From Gracilaria gracilis (Eukaryota; Rhodophyta; Florideophyceae; Gracilariales; Gracilariaceae), in contig JARGSG010000258.1 of assembly GCA_030374805.1 (NCBI GenBank), positions 1-64,000 of the forward strand: a stretch of 64,000 bases of DNA. Direction: 5' to 3'. Of this stretch, positions 1 to 11,345 are shown one piece after another. Positions within the stretch are counted from its first letter, which is position 1; every line of letters starts with the position of its first letter. The notes under the pieces are model-generated. The model saw only the letters and a program-made list of their open reading frames with translations, was not told where the DNA came from and made no database searches. The translations under genes were made by a program, and so were the position numbers.

Positions 1-1
1 A

Positions 2-982
2 CACATCAAAGATCCGGAGCTAATATTCAACACAGACCAATCTGGGTCGTCGTTCGACAAAATGAAGGGACGTTCTCTTCGAAAAGGAATTGGAGCTCCG
101 GGAACCAAACTGTTGCAAAAAGCACTCTGCACAAAAGGTAACTTGGACCGTGTTACTGTCATGTCTATTGTATCGGCTAGCGGAGTGCGTATAAACCGGT
201 AATTGTCTTTCCTGGCACACTTGCGCATTATCGCCGGGTCCGTGGCCAGATTCAATCTTTGCACTCCGTTCTGCCTCCTTGTTACCTGTTCCATCGCAAC
301 CCGCCGGGCGCAGACAGCGAACATTGTCTTCCAGTGGGCAACTGGGTTCCTCGAGTAGACAGCACACCTCCGCCGTAACGGGCTGCGTTTGTTACTTCTG
401 CTTGATGGGTATGGATCGCATGTCCAGTATAGAACCCTGAAGTTGTTTGCAGACAACAATGTGATTGTAATCGCTTTGCCAGCCCACTCTTCTAATTTCA
501 CGCAGCGCCACTGGATAAGACAGTTTTTTACGTCTTACAAATCGCATTTACAAAGCAAGCTTCACAGAGCCGCGCGACAGAAGCAAAATTTGAACGCTTT
601 CGATGTAGGACAGTGCATTTTAAATGCATACTTCAGCTCACACACCGCCCCAAACATTCGACCTGGATTCCATAAGACTGGAATATGGGATATAGAGGTA
701 CTGACTCCCAATATAGCCCCTTTGGTTCCGTACATGATTGACGAGAGTGGAGAGCGTGTCAGTCGCGTCACGGTGAAAGAATTGCTTAAAAAATTTGAAA
801 GACATCAACGTACCTTACTGTGCGATGAATTAGTGGAAGAAGAGAGACATATTAGGGTGAACACAACTGCTGGAGTCCCACCTCACTTCGGATGCGGTGG
901 TCGAAGCGCTGCGTCAGCGAGCAGCAGCTCGGCTGCAGAAGCAGAGGGACGCAAACGCTCGTGTGCTTGCTATGGAATATAG
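2..982 (+). pseudogene. DDE_1 (pogo/Tigger-type) transposase relic, cut by window start
   Basis: One reading frame holds the remains of a DDE_1 superfamily transposase. Near the start it reads FNTDQSG, the usual surroundings of the first catalytic Asp. After about position 320 it reads FQWATGF and then LLLLDGYGSH, the second catalytic Asp block, followed by the expected hydrophobic stretch and ALPAHSSNFTQ. The same frame is broken by TAA at 200-202 and TAG at 357-359, so it cannot make a full protein. The stretch between the two stops is poorly conserved. The C-terminal part (about 780-982) ends in a Ser/Ala-rich tail. The 5' end lies outside the window, and no terminal inverted repeat was found at its right side. 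It is related in type to the element at 22284-24397 but is not a close copy. Confidence 0.75.
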
Positions 983-1898
983 AGAGCCCAAGGTTGGCAT
1001 TCGGCGCCTGGTGGAGTTGCGCCAGCGCGCGCAATCAAGCGGAGTTAACTAACGCAAACGCGCAAAGCGCGGAGGGAACTCAGTCGTTTGAGGGCGCGTT
1101 GTGTTGGCTATTTTGGCGTGTAACGACACCAAAGTATTTCTGCGATACATTGGAAGTGTTGAGTACTTGCAACGTTCATGTGCGCTAAAAGGCGCATATT
1201 TATTGTTCAATTTGAGTAAAGTTTGTTTTTGAGCCCTATAAAGGGGTTTCTTGTTGTTGGTGTTGCGTCACCTATAATCTTAATCTCTGGTTCTCCTTCA
1301 GGACGAGGAGTAAAGGAGCTTTCAGCGTTTCAAACGACGCTGGTTTGGAGCCGTTTGTGCGATCTGATGCGGAGTTAGAGCCAGTTTGTTGACGTTGAGT
1401 CCGAAAGTCTCGTGCCTTGTCGATTTATGGTTCGGACATATACTTCGTTCCCTAGAGACATATACAATTTCTAACGCTTACAGTGGCGTAGTGCAGCAAC
1501 TGCTACAAGAAACATGTGACATTTACTTCCGTTTTTATTTAGAATTTCAATGAGTGCGAATTTCCCGCATCTCCCAGGCCTCGCGGACACGCTGACTCCC
1601 TGTGCACGTGGTTTCATCGTGTGGCAGCAAAGCTCTAGGATCTCCGGAGGAATGTTAGCGTGACAGGTCAAACGGTAGCGATGCCTCATAGATAGCTCAT
1701 ACCAACGGTACCGTCGGTACCATCGGTACATGTATATATGGGGCTGGTGTGAGTCATGGTTTAACCCAATAACCCGTTTACATCGTGAAGAGCACAACCT
1801 AACCTTACGCGCTTCGGTATTCTAAACTCTATCCTTCTCGAGAGAACATCGATACAACCAATTCGAACAACAAAATTTCCGAAAACCAAAGCAAACAA
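983..1898. other. Intergenic stretch without recognised gene
   Basis: No convincing gene is seen. There is an AT-rich patch with a TATAAAG-like word near 1240. At 1700-1731 the motif CGGTACC is repeated about every 10 bases (TACCAACGGTACC, then CGTCGGTACC, then ATCGGTAC). The word TACCAACGGTA recurs at the left edge of repeat copy A (about 2929) and, inverted, within repeat copy B near 17000. Confidence 0.5.
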
Positions 1899-2907
1899 AT
1901 GAGCGAAGCCAAGCCACATGACATCCTGGACGGCATGCTTACCGGCGCTGGCTTTCCCAGCACTTTATGCCGCCGCCAAGTTTGGAATTGCCGACCAGCT
2001 CAAAGACGGGCCCAAGTCGGTGCATGAGCTGGCCAACGAAACTGGCACTAATGCTCACGCTCTTTACCGACTACCCTTGTACTCCGAGCTTTAGCGAGCC
2101 GAGGAATTTTCGCCGAGCGAGAGCCCCGACACTTTGCGCTGACGCCGCTCGCGGAACCGCTTCAAAGCGACGTACGTGGATCCAAAAGAGCGCTGGCGTT
2201 GCTGCTTGGAGATCAACAGTTTCGATGCTGGGCGGAAATCGATTACAGCATTCAAACCGCAACACCGCCTTCCAGAAATTGTTTGGTAAACCGCTCTTTG
2301 ACCACCTCGGTGAGAATCCGATAAAGCATAGATCTTTGACGCCGCCATGGTTGGAGTTCATGGGCGCGGGTCCGATGTCATTCCTGAAGCGTACAAGTTT
2401 TCCGCAGTCAGCGTGTTGGCAGATATCGGCGGTGGAAATGGTTCGCAGATAGCCGCCATCCTTCCAAAGCATCCGGAGTGAAAGGGATTCTGTTCGATCT
2501 TCCGCAAGTAATCGAGGGTGCAAGAAGCAGTATGGAATCAGCGGTCTTGCAGATCGCTGCGAATTGATTGCAGGAAACTTCTTTGAATCCGTTCCAGCAG
2601 GTGCCGATACGTACATAATGCGACACATCCTTCATGACTGGAATGATGAAAAGTGCCTTACAATCCTGCGCAACTGTCATCGAGCCATGTCATCCGACAG
2701 CAAACTGCTCATTGCAGAAAGTGTAATTCCTCCCGCAACGAGCCCTTCCTCGGCAAATTCCTTGACTTGGCCATGTTGCTGTATGTAGGCGGACAGGAAC
2801 GGACTGAGGAGGAATATCGCCAGCTGCTTGGAGAAGCTGGTTTTGAAGTGACTCGCATTGTCGCAACGTCGACCGAACCCAGTGTTATGGAGGTGGTGAA
2901 GCGTTAG
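1899..2907 (+). pseudogene. SAM-dependent O-methyltransferase (Methyltransf_2 type), frameshifted
   Basis: Pieces of a plant/bacterial-style O-methyltransferase appear in order but in different frames. The start at 1899 gives MSEAKPHDILDGMLTG. After a frame change comes the dimerisation region ALYAAAKFGIADQLKDGPKS followed by ELANETGTNAHALYRL. Near 2415 is the SAM-binding glycine loop LADIGGGNGSQ. At about 2610 is the catalytic-region hallmark MRHILHDWNDEKC, with the His normally used as base. The C-terminal end, LLYVGGQERTEEEYRQLL, finishes at the TAG at 2905-2907. At least four frame changes are needed to connect the pieces, so it is dead as read. Length (about 335 codons) fits the family. 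The substrate cannot be told. Confidence 0.8.
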
Positions 2908-3171
2908 GACTCCTAAGTTACTTTAGATACCAACGGTACCATTTCGGCGAGAGGGACCGCGTCTCGCGATCGCCTCAAGACGCGCCGCTCAAGGGGTGGG
3001 GTCGGACGCGAAGTTGATGTCGTAGAGCACGCGCCAGTTGTAGACCGTAGATGAACAAAAAAAGTGGTGGACAGTAGAAAGCGAGGATGGAGGCCTCGAC
3101 TACAAGCAGAGCCCACCACGTAAAGGGATCAAAAGAGGATGAAGAAATGACTGTCTTTTGTAGAAAGCGCA

Positions 3172-3618
3172 ATGGATCACGAAGCGTCTACAGAAGTGCA
3201 CAAGGGCAGTGAGAGGGACGCTTCAACCGACAACGAGACTGTTGATAGTTGTGATACGGAAGCGAAGATGAAAAGGGGGCACTACAAGTGATTGCAAAAG
3301 CAGTACGATGTATCATCATCACGCCATGGGCAAGAAGCCATGGGCGGTATGTTTTCAGCTGCTTCAGCGACCAATGTGGTACTCGGAGAAGTGCGAGACG
3401 GCATGAACTTCGGCAGAGCGTGCAGAGAGACCATGGGCAAAGGCGAGGAACTCAGTCATGACCACTGTAGAATGAGGCTATCCTCCAACAATGTGAAGGA
3501 GAACGAACTAAGGAAGGTCTGTCGGTGGCGTGTCGCGGTCCTGGCTGTGGCTTATAACCTCAAGTACGGCAGTCGAAGCACAGTTGATACTGTGGGAAGT
3601 TTGTGCGTTCGGCATTGA
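3172..3618 (+). pseudogene. Decayed ORF in inverted repeat, copy A
   Basis: The frame opens with ATG at 3172 (MDHEASTEVHKGSERDAS) and reads to a TGA at 3289-3291. It then continues in the same frame as LQKQYDVSSSRHGQEAMGG and on to 3618. The continuation is clearly homologous to the ORF at 15904-16497 in copy B, and both copies carry the TGA just before LQKQY. The reading later shifts frame near 3545 into an Arg/Gly-rich GC segment. No family was recognised. It looks like a former protein-coding gene, possibly of a mobile element. Confidence 0.4.
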
Positions 3619-4219
3619 CGAATATGATGGAAGAATGGTTATAAGTCACACAAGTGCGAGGCAAGCCGTCCGGCGTGAAGCGCTGGCGGCGAAGCGACCG
3701 CTCGGCTGCGGGAAACGCCCGCGCCCGCGCCCGCACCGCGCGCGAGGTGGCGCGGAGGGCGCGCCGCGAGCGGTGGACGAGCGCGACGATGGCGACGCAG
3801 ACGTTGTGGATGGCCGGAATGTGAGTTGTGTCGCGCACATCCGGGGGGCGAGACGGGCAGATCGCGGCTACACGTGGCGCGTGCCGGGCGTGTCCACGTG
3901 TGTGGGTGTAAGCGGAAGGGATCATCTCATGATATCACGTGGTGAAGGTGATGATCACCTTCACCCCATGATGGCGCGCGTCAACCAAGTTGTCCTGCAA
4001 CAATGATCAAGATTCTTCGACATGGCGAATGACAAACGTTAACAGCAACTCTTGAAGAAAAGAAATAGAGCTTATTGCCCAACACCGACCCGAGAGATTG
4101 CGGACCGTCCGACAAATGGTTATGAAAGCGTGTAGCCTCCTTGCTCTAATTCTCCCGCCACGTTATACTCGGGATACGTGCAGAGATCGAGGACCTGTGT
4201 GCCAGAATCACTTGTTGAA

Positions 4220-4429
4220 CACAACAATGGATAGCCCGTCCATCTCGAGATCCAAAGAAATATCACGAGAACGAATGCTCAGCAGGGTGAGTGATTCGTA
4301 AGGGGACCGGATACTGTATAAACACGAAATGTCACAGTAGCAATAATAGAAAAGCTCTATACATTCTTGCTGAACCTGAGGAGGCATACGGTTGCTCCTA
4401 GATGCCACGAAATCCTGTTGACTCCTTTA
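4220..4429 (+). other. Exon-intron-like segment matching copy B exon
   Basis: This is the counterpart of the exon at 13477-13536. An ATG in the context ACAACAATGGATAGCCC begins MDSPSISRSKEISRERMLSR. It runs to a GTGAGT donor near 4287, and a pyrimidine-rich CTCCTTTAG lies near 4421-4429. In copy B a similar donor and acceptor join two open segments in frame. Here the downstream sequence is too diverged to read. Upstream of the ATG both copies have an AG just before a conserved AAT codon, which may mark an earlier acceptor. Confidence 0.35.
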
Positions 4430-4440
4430 GACCACAATAA

Positions 4441-6835
4441 CGCACTTATGATACTACTTCACTGCAACTCGGGTGCATCACACACCGAATGTTCACGCTT
4501 TGGAACAGTATCTTGCTCGTGTGTCTTTACTCCATTGGGGCGTTTGCTGTCTTGTGAGCTCAATTCCGCACCCCTGCGTGGGGAAAATCAGAGAGCGCAA
4601 TGAGCGGTATAACTCCAGATAGAGCCATGTCACTGCTTTCTAATTCAAGTCGTGCTTTTGCTGACAGACGCTCTCGGCGCACATATCGGGGTGGCCACGG
4701 CAACCAGAACAATCGCTTCAATTTCACACCATTCAGACGTGGATCCGCTCCAATTGAGCACCACTGGCTGTGATACCGTTCTCGTAATTCTAAAGACGCG
4801 TTCACCGTCCAACCGTTGCGCCCTTATTTGCGAAAACTGAGCACGAGAACTCCGTCATCCATCACAATCATGATGTTCATATCATCGATTGCCTCTGTTC
4901 GCGCCACCCAATGTTGCACACATCCAATACCGAGATCTGACTGTTCTCGGGTTACTTTCGTCTCCATTTTTTTTAGCTATAGGGAAACCTATTCTAACAT
5001 TTTTTTGATATAGAACAAATCTTTCAAACCTCCCCCCCCCCCCCCCCCCCACTGTTCCCATCAATATCCATCAGCGTAGAATACTACCATCACAATATCA
5101 TATTTGGCTCATCAATGACAGAAGGAGTAGCAATGGAACTTGTTAGAACTCACTAGTCACGGCTATCGTTTCCTCATGTCAGTTTTTTCGTTATTTTTCA
5201 CTCTACACTCCCTTCATCGTCGACCCGAATCCGAAATATCGTGCCACTGCCATTGCTTTCCAATTCGGAACTGTCTCTTTTCTACGTGACCCGCTTGTGT
5301 AACCCTCTTAAGGCTCCCCCCAATATCGCTTGCCTAATGCAGTTCAACCCGCTTGGAGCTCGTTGTCTTGCTGCTTTATATTTGTAAGGTGCGCCCCAAT
5401 CAACACCCATCATCAGTGCAAGATAAATGTGTGGCTCAGTTTGTTCCAGCATCTTCTTCTTTCAACTCTGTCAAGAGATAAGGTTAATAAACGTGTAGAA
5501 TTAGGTCATCTTCGGTCCTCTAAATGCGCCAATCATTAATTCTATATTCAATATGATTCCGAATAACGAACGTTGCCCATACTCATGTTTCATTAATTAA
5601 CTCTGTGCGAGAATATACGTAAATGCTTATATTGGTAGAAAAAAGAAGAGCATTGTGATCCTCGCTGCTCACAACAACGGTCTGCTACTGTACTACCGAA
5701 CATCTGGTTTATAACTTGTCTGTGGATGAGAACTAAGGTTAGGAAGTTAGTTTCGTCTTCACGGACACGTCCTTCACCATGACGGTCATGACATTGTGTA
5801 AGGTGCATTGATCGTTTTAGAAGTGTCCACATGGAACGGAGTTTCATGCTAATCCAACCACACTTGTAGAGTTATATTCCTGGACAGAGACACAGTTGCA
5901 GGCAACCTTAACTCAGCTCTCTCTTTACTCGCATCTCACAGGCAATTGATATTTTCCGGACGGAAGAATATCTTTCTTTGTTGCTCGGATTTCATTCGCT
6001 CTTCTCCCTGGACGCGGTTTCTAGCAGTGCTAATTCTCACATCCTGAGGCCCGCATGTCGATAGCATTGTTGTTAGCTTCCTCGGTTTCATAAAACTGAC
6101 CTCGGCAGCAACCAGAGCGAAAGATCCTAAGTTTCTCCGGTTAAGATTTTGGATAGTTGATGCATTTCTCTTCTTTGGGCTTACTACGAAGTGAGTGTCT
6201 GCTTAAGGGGGGCAAGGAGAGTAGTCACAGAATACAGCAAAGAATAGGGATCGTAATCGGTGGTCTGCTCGCATTCATTTTGTAGTTGAAGCCGGCGTCA
6301 TTTCACAAAGCGGGGCTGCTTGTCGAAACTATCCGTTCCGCAAGACCTGTACAACAGCAACATCGGCTCAAATCACTCTCCGCCATGAGTTTTTTACTTT
6401 TACAACTTGAAATTCTACCAGTACCTTCTATTGACTGTACAACAGTACTTGCACTTGTATTCTGCCCTCTGCTCCAAGTTTCTCTTCTATCGATAAGGCT
6501 AGTGAATGGCTTGTAGTGAAGCAGCCAAAGGCTCCAAGACTGAAAAGCGCCCGTCCTGTCACATTTCAGCCTGGTAGGGTTTAGAAGATCTTTCGTACCG
6601 ACCTTTACCTGCCGTGGACCTCAGGCGGGAGGGCGAAGCGCTAGGTGTTCTGCTGCAGCATTGCATTTGCACTGCAACAAGTCGTCAGATTAGCTGTGCT
6701 TGCATTTTTACGCCTTACGTGAGTTGTGGATCAAGCGCAATTGTCAGCTCTTCCTTCTTTAATTCACAACCTCAGGGCTCTTGATTTCAGCATGTCTGAT
6801 TTCATGATTTGGATTCGCAAGCGTCAGCGTGAGCT
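4441..6835. other. Long intergenic stretch with poly-C tract
   Basis: No gene is recognised in 2.4 kb; the open frames are short and lack family motifs. A run of 19 C residues lies at 5032-5050, which is a G-run on the minus strand. The region is rich in TCT and TTC words. The 3' portion forms the upstream region of the secreted gene starting at 6968. Confidence 0.5.
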
Positions 6836-6843
6836 TATATAAG
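6836..6843 (+). promoter_or_regulatory. TATA box of ten-Cys gene A
   Basis: TATATAAG lies 132 bases upstream of the ATG at 6968. A pyrimidine-rich CTTCACTACC about 50 bases downstream is a possible start region. The spacing resembles TATA-like words upstream of the other secreted genes in this window. Confidence 0.6.
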
Positions 6844-6967
6844 AGCGTCCCGAACGTCGTGCGCTTAATGGCTTCTCCCGTTCTCTCGTACTTCACTACC
6901 TGGCTTGCGGGACCTTTTACAACCTAGTACTGAAAGCCATCGACCAAATTACCGAATCTCCTTCATA

Positions 6968-7657
6968 ATGAACACATTCTCAGTGTTTCTGGTCACTTTT
7001 TGGTCGCTTCATCTCGCTCTATGGACTGCTCATGCCATTCCAACCTCACTAAAGCCCTTATTTGGTGGACTTGGAACTGGAGTATCTGCAAGTGGAGGAT
7101 TTGAAAGTGGAGGATTTGCAAGTGGACCCTCTCCGTCACCCTCGCCGACACGTTCTCCTGATGCAGTTGATACCGGTATTGGTGTCGGTTCTTTTGGCGC
7201 TGCAGGTGCTGTTGGAGCTACTGGAAGTGCTTCTGGCTTTGTATCAGTATCTCCGACTTCGAGTAGTACACCAGAAGCGCAAGGAATCGTCATAGCATGC
7301 CAAGGCAGAGCTTGTTTATCGGAGAACGATGAATATCAATGCAGCGACACCCCTCTACGCAACCCGGGGGATACTTTGTGGCTGTACAGCGATGATGAAA
7401 ACCAAACCCCTCTCAACATTCAGGAAGCCGCAGTCACTCCGAGTCGGAATAATGTTACAATACCCTGGGCACAAATCGGAGGTCAAGATCCACCCACCAC
7501 CTGCGCACGTATTGGCTCCATAAATACGCAAAACACTTCAGGTGGGGCACTATTTCCCGGTATCGGGGAACCTGTAAATTGTTGTCGCCCTTGTTCTCGT
7601 TTACGAAGAAGAGAGCGGAGTTTATCGTGCTGCACAGCTTGTCCTTTTACTCGGTAG
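6968..7657 (+). CDS. Secreted ten-cysteine family protein A
   Basis: This intronless gene encodes 229 residues. The ATG at 6968 was chosen because it begins a clear signal peptide (MNTFSVFLVTFWSLHLALW, then a TAHAIP cleavage region); the open frame upstream has no ATG. After the signal comes a low-complexity Gly/Ser/Ala region with PSPSPSP (about residues 35-100), likely an extended linker. The conserved part starts at ACQGRAC (C-x4-C), then C eight residues on, then an aromatic/acidic segment with an N-glycosylation motif (NVT), TTCARI, and the C-terminus NCCRPC, RLRRRER, SCCTAC. Ten Cys are shared with proteins B, C and D, compatible with five disulfides. The family is unknown to me. The protein should be exported to the cell surface, wall or medium. 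The basic linker between the two CCxxC motifs could be a cleavage or polyanion-binding site; that is inference. Confidence 0.75.
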   Translation: MNTFSVFLVTFWSLHLALWTAHAIPTSLKPLFGGLGTGVSASGGFESGGFASGPSPSPSPTRSPDAVDTGIGVGSFGAAGAVGATGSASGFVSVSPTSSSTPEAQGIVIACQGRACLSENDEYQCSDTPLRNPGDTLWLYSDDENQTPLNIQEAAVTPSRNNVTIPWAQIGGQDPPTTCARIGSINTQNTSGGALFPGIGEPVNCCRPCSRLRRRERSLSCCTACPFTR

Positions 7658-9797
7658 AGAGCATAGCAGATGATGCAGAAGAGGATTGTGCAAACTGTCA
7701 AATAATCAATTGCAGGTAAATGTAAACCTAAGATGCTTCATATGCACACGCTGAAGAAGCGTGAAATGTTCACATGTTGAGGTAAGATTATGTTCGTGTT
7801 CGAAAGCTGAACAGCTAAGTTATCTAAGTTCAGAACAGACGTGGGCGAATCGCGAATGCATGCGCTTCAACCATGTCACGGTACAAGCACGGAACCGTAG
7901 TCACGTATCGTGACGTAGCGGTGACCAATGGCGTGCGGCACAAATGGCGTTACACGTACTGTGGCTCTTGCTTTGTTACGCGCTCGCCCTCGAGCATCTC
8001 GTTCAGCATCAAGTTACAGAACGAGTCTAACACCACCGGATAACCAAGTTGTTCAAAGATCCCTTCATCCATTTCTATCACACCCATTGCTGCACACATT
8101 TGAAAACCACTTCCGTCCAGTCTCGGACTACTCCGTTTCCATTGCTTCAGCTACAGGAAAATACATGTCTAGCCGAAAAAGTAGAAAACAACGGTCTTAT
8201 AATCGCCTCAGCATATCAAATGTTGATCCTCGCTGTTGACGACAACCGCCCGCTGGCTTAACTGTCCACGGTAGACAGATTCAATGGACCTGTTTAATTG
8301 AGCGGGGCAGGTCAAGCACAACTATCTATCAGCCCTGCCTTCTCTCGTATCACTTTACAAGGGTAATTGTTTCCAGCACCTCCTATCTGTTTGTCAGTTT
8401 TGGATCCACAAACGCTAGAGCCACCGTGTGAAGGAGCATCCGAAATGTCTTGTGTGCCCTTCGGTTCTCTCATCATCTTATAGAATTGTCATAGGTTGGG
8501 TCCAAGTTCGCGTCGAGATGGTTACATGTCGAGCAAGAATGAGGAAATCCAAACCACAGTAATTCTTGGGCTTGCCAAAGAGAGAAAGCATCATCAAGGA
8601 GCTTTGCTGCAGTCTTGTAATAGAGAAATGCCGTTTGCAATAGAGGAAAAGCAGATGACAGCCAGAGCAAACATGTGGATTGAGTTTCCTAGCCGCACTT
8701 ACAGATGATACTGATCATCATCTTACGTACATCACTGATGATTGTTTGGTAACTTGTCAACCAGATCGAGCTGGTTAGCTATGTCATGCACGCCCCCATT
8801 TGGTCCGACAGAAGGTAAGTTTGACCTTACAAGTGATACAACAAGGGTATCTAGCTCTGTAGTAGAGATCGACAACTTGTCAGCAGAAGATCTAATCTTT
8901 CTTCCGTCTCATCGGCGTAGTGTATATATATATATACATATATATCTCTCTGGTGCTGAGAAACGTTGAAGATCAGGAAATCATGAGGAAGAGCTTTATC
9001 TTCTTCCTGTTCGAAGCCTCGGAAATTCTACAACTAGCGTCTCATTTTGAAACTAAATCCAGGTGAAAACAGTCTGCTTATTGAATGTCATGGAATTGTG
9101 GGGAACTGTTTTAGCTTTCAGAGGGTTAAGGGTTAGCGTTTTAACACTAGCTCTCTGTATCCCTCGTATCTCGTGACCCACCAGATTTCTGAATCTCATG
9201 ATCAATGACCAAATTCGTCATAGAAAGACGAAGAAATCAACGTCTTCATCATGATATGTTGGGATTTATATGCAATCCTCTTATCTAGGAACAACCGGTT
9301 TCAGCACACAGGCAACAACAATCATTGTGATAATTGCTGTTGATAATTGTGAGGCAGTGAGTCCGTTTCCCTGAACTCGTAGGGGTTAACCGAAAGCACC
9401 TCCACTTTGAGGTTAGGGTTACAGGTTAATGCTTGTAGTAATAAGTTACGCTCAACAACAATTGCTTCGGAAGCACCCCAACTGTTACATACAATAGCTT
9501 TAAAGTTGTATTCTGTACATCACTGTACCTTCGTTTATGTTGTATGACGCTCCATTGTGGGAGCCTCCATTCCTTGTTGCCGAATCGAACAAACCGTTTC
9601 TACGTAAGAGATCTGTCGGATGACGATGGCCTCAAAGACAAGTCACGAGTACCATGATCATCAGAAGCTCCTCGTTCTGATATTCTCCCTTCTGCCCATC
9701 GCAAGAAAACCCCATTGATCAGCTTGCTGTGATTTCGCTGGCAGCTACACTGATCTCAAAGAACTCACACTCGTCATAGCCGTTTCCCTGGTTTGCA
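7658..9797. other. Intergenic stretch between ten-Cys genes A and B
   Basis: About 2.1 kb without a recognised gene. It holds a (TA)n microsatellite at 8921-8946. Near 9125-9140 and 9408-9435 there are scattered GGGTTA/TTAGGG-like words, too few and irregular to be a telomere array. No TATA box could be assigned to the gene at 9798. Confidence 0.5.
8921..8946. repeat. (TA)n microsatellite
   Basis: An alternating TA run with one C interruption, flanked by non-repetitive sequence. Confidence 0.85.
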
Positions 9798-10517
9798 ATG
9801 GATATGAGAACAGCTGTGTTAATCTCATTCATCTTCCTTCAGCTCACCGCTGTACCCGTGCGATCGACTCCGACTTCTGCTGGGAAGATTGACAACGGCG
9901 ATGTACTCGGTGTTCATTCACCGGGCACCTCCATCCTGGCTGAAGTGCAGAGGAATGGCGAGAAGGGCGATACAAAGGAAAAGAGCGTCAGTCTCGACGC
10001 AGACCTTTTCTCAAAGACTTCGCAAGAGTCTTCTACATCAATCACGATAACGTGTAATCAAGACGTATGCGTCTCAGAACATCAGGAAGAATACGCGTGC
10101 AACATTGCCAAACCAAACAACGAGGGTACTTTGCTGCTGATGTTTGCAACAAGTGGAGATAACGTTAATAGAGTGGTGGAGTACCAGGCGATCATCCCCA
10201 AATCCGAAGGATCTGCAATTGCAGTTCCATGGATATCCGCGCGCAATGTCGCCGCTCCAACCACGTGCACGCGTCTCTTACCCGCTTTCCCCAACAGCCC
10301 AAAGCCGGTGGAGGAAGCGGAATTGTTGCCTGGAAACGGGCAGACAACGGGGTTTGATCTAAGTGAATTCGGTCAAGAGCTTGTTAACACTGGTGCACCA
10401 TTAGGGGCGAATGCCGGGGTGGGGAGACCGTTTGGAAGTTGTTGCGGTGGTTGCTCGTTTTCCAAGAAGAATCGGCCACCTGGGTTCTCATGTTGCAGAG
10501 GGTGTTCCTTTGTATGA
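9798..10517 (+). CDS. Secreted ten-cysteine family protein B
   Basis: This intronless gene encodes 239 residues with an ATG at 9798. MDMRTAVLISFIFLQLTAVPVRS is a typical signal peptide. A variable, acidic/Ser-rich region follows (about residues 24-85). The conserved part begins at TCNQDVC (C-x4-C), with a third Cys nine residues on (EEYAC). It includes the shared phrase IPKSEGSAIAVPW and TTCTRL, and closes with GRPFGSCCGGC, SKKNRPPGF, SCCRGC. It is the closest relative of protein D (30718-31437): same length, with blocks IPKSEG, VEEAE and GRPFGSCC shared almost unchanged. The two look like a duplication that later moved apart. It is convergent with gene C. Function is unknown; export is the only firm prediction. 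Confidence 0.8.
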   Translation: MDMRTAVLISFIFLQLTAVPVRSTPTSAGKIDNGDVLGVHSPGTSILAEVQRNGEKGDTKEKSVSLDADLFSKTSQESSTSITITCNQDVCVSEHQEEYACNIAKPNNEGTLLLMFATSGDNVNRVVEYQAIIPKSEGSAIAVPWISARNVAAPTTCTRLLPAFPNSPKPVEEAELLPGNGQTTGFDLSEFGQELVNTGAPLGANAGVGRPFGSCCGGCSFSKKNRPPGFSCCRGCSFV

Positions 10518-11345
10518 TAGACGTTGCGCTATTGTGCCTACCGCTTTTAAGTCAAAGCGAACAAGGCGATGACGCCGAGGGATGTACTCGTTTCCTTGTG
10601 TGGAAAGAGAGTGACTCCATCATTGTACTGGACAATAAGTGAGGCAGGGAACAAGCGCAGGGAACAAGCGCGCCCCCATCACGACATGGATGTTGGCGGA
10701 TCACGTATTAAAAGAAGAGTGTTCAACAATCTGTGGAGCGGATTGAGAACGCGAACGTAACCTTGGGTAATTTTACATGCTTTCGTTGTTTGTTCGCACG
10801 TGAACGTCAGCGTTTCGACAAAGCGAAGAACGAGAAATACCTACGGTAGATATCGGCGATATCGTGTATCATAGAGAAAGCGGAGCGTTCAACGCGCCCT
10901 GATCATCAGGATGCTGACAGTGGCACCGAAAGTCGTCAACCAAAATCGCCGTTTGGCAGTGTTCCCTTGTTGCCACGTGCCTGCAGAGTAGCCTCGGTAG
11001 CCGTCGTTGGTCCTCTTACCTTCTTGCCGACGTGGGCGACCGAACAGCGCTGTGGCCTTGTTTCTTTCAACTCACACCCACCAACAAGGTGCAGTTGGTG
11101 TGTCGAAGAAATATGTAGCAAAGAAGGGCATATGCTGTATACAAGTTGTGCAAATTGGTCACTTGAACGCGCTTGACGTGATCCCGTCAAGTTTATTTAA
11201 TGCTGCATTCTTCAAAAGCTTTAGGGCAAGTGTTGAGAGACATGCATTTTCCAAAACCTCTTGCAAACCAGGAGGGGTTTGCCTCCGTATAGACAATTAT
11301 GATGTCGAGTACACAATATCAACACAATATCAAAAAGGTTCACTT
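10518..11345. other. Intergenic stretch between convergent genes B and C
   Basis: The 3' regions of two convergent secreted genes meet here. No additional gene is supported; the open frames are overlapping and motif-free. Confidence 0.5.

Larger units (their letters stand above)
2929..4440 (+). repeat. Inverted duplication, copy A (partner of 13310-17090)
   Basis: This block matches the opposite strand of 13310-17090 over most of its length, with scattered differences. Segment 2935-4005 corresponds to 17090-15836, and 4008-4440 to about 13862-13310. Copy A lacks about 215 bases present in copy B near 16835-17040. It also lacks about 2 kb (13863-15835) that in copy B contains the galaxin-like gene. 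Both copies share a GC-rich core (3700-3790 here). Near 3940 copy A has a perfect 25-base palindrome (GGTGAAGGTGAT arms) that copy B lacks. The block may be a transposon-like repeat or a decayed gene duplicated in inverse orientation. Confidence 0.75.

Noticed and set aside
9120..9435. GGGTTA/TTAGGG-like words suggesting interstitial telomere repeats
   Set aside because: Only a few isolated words without tandem order.
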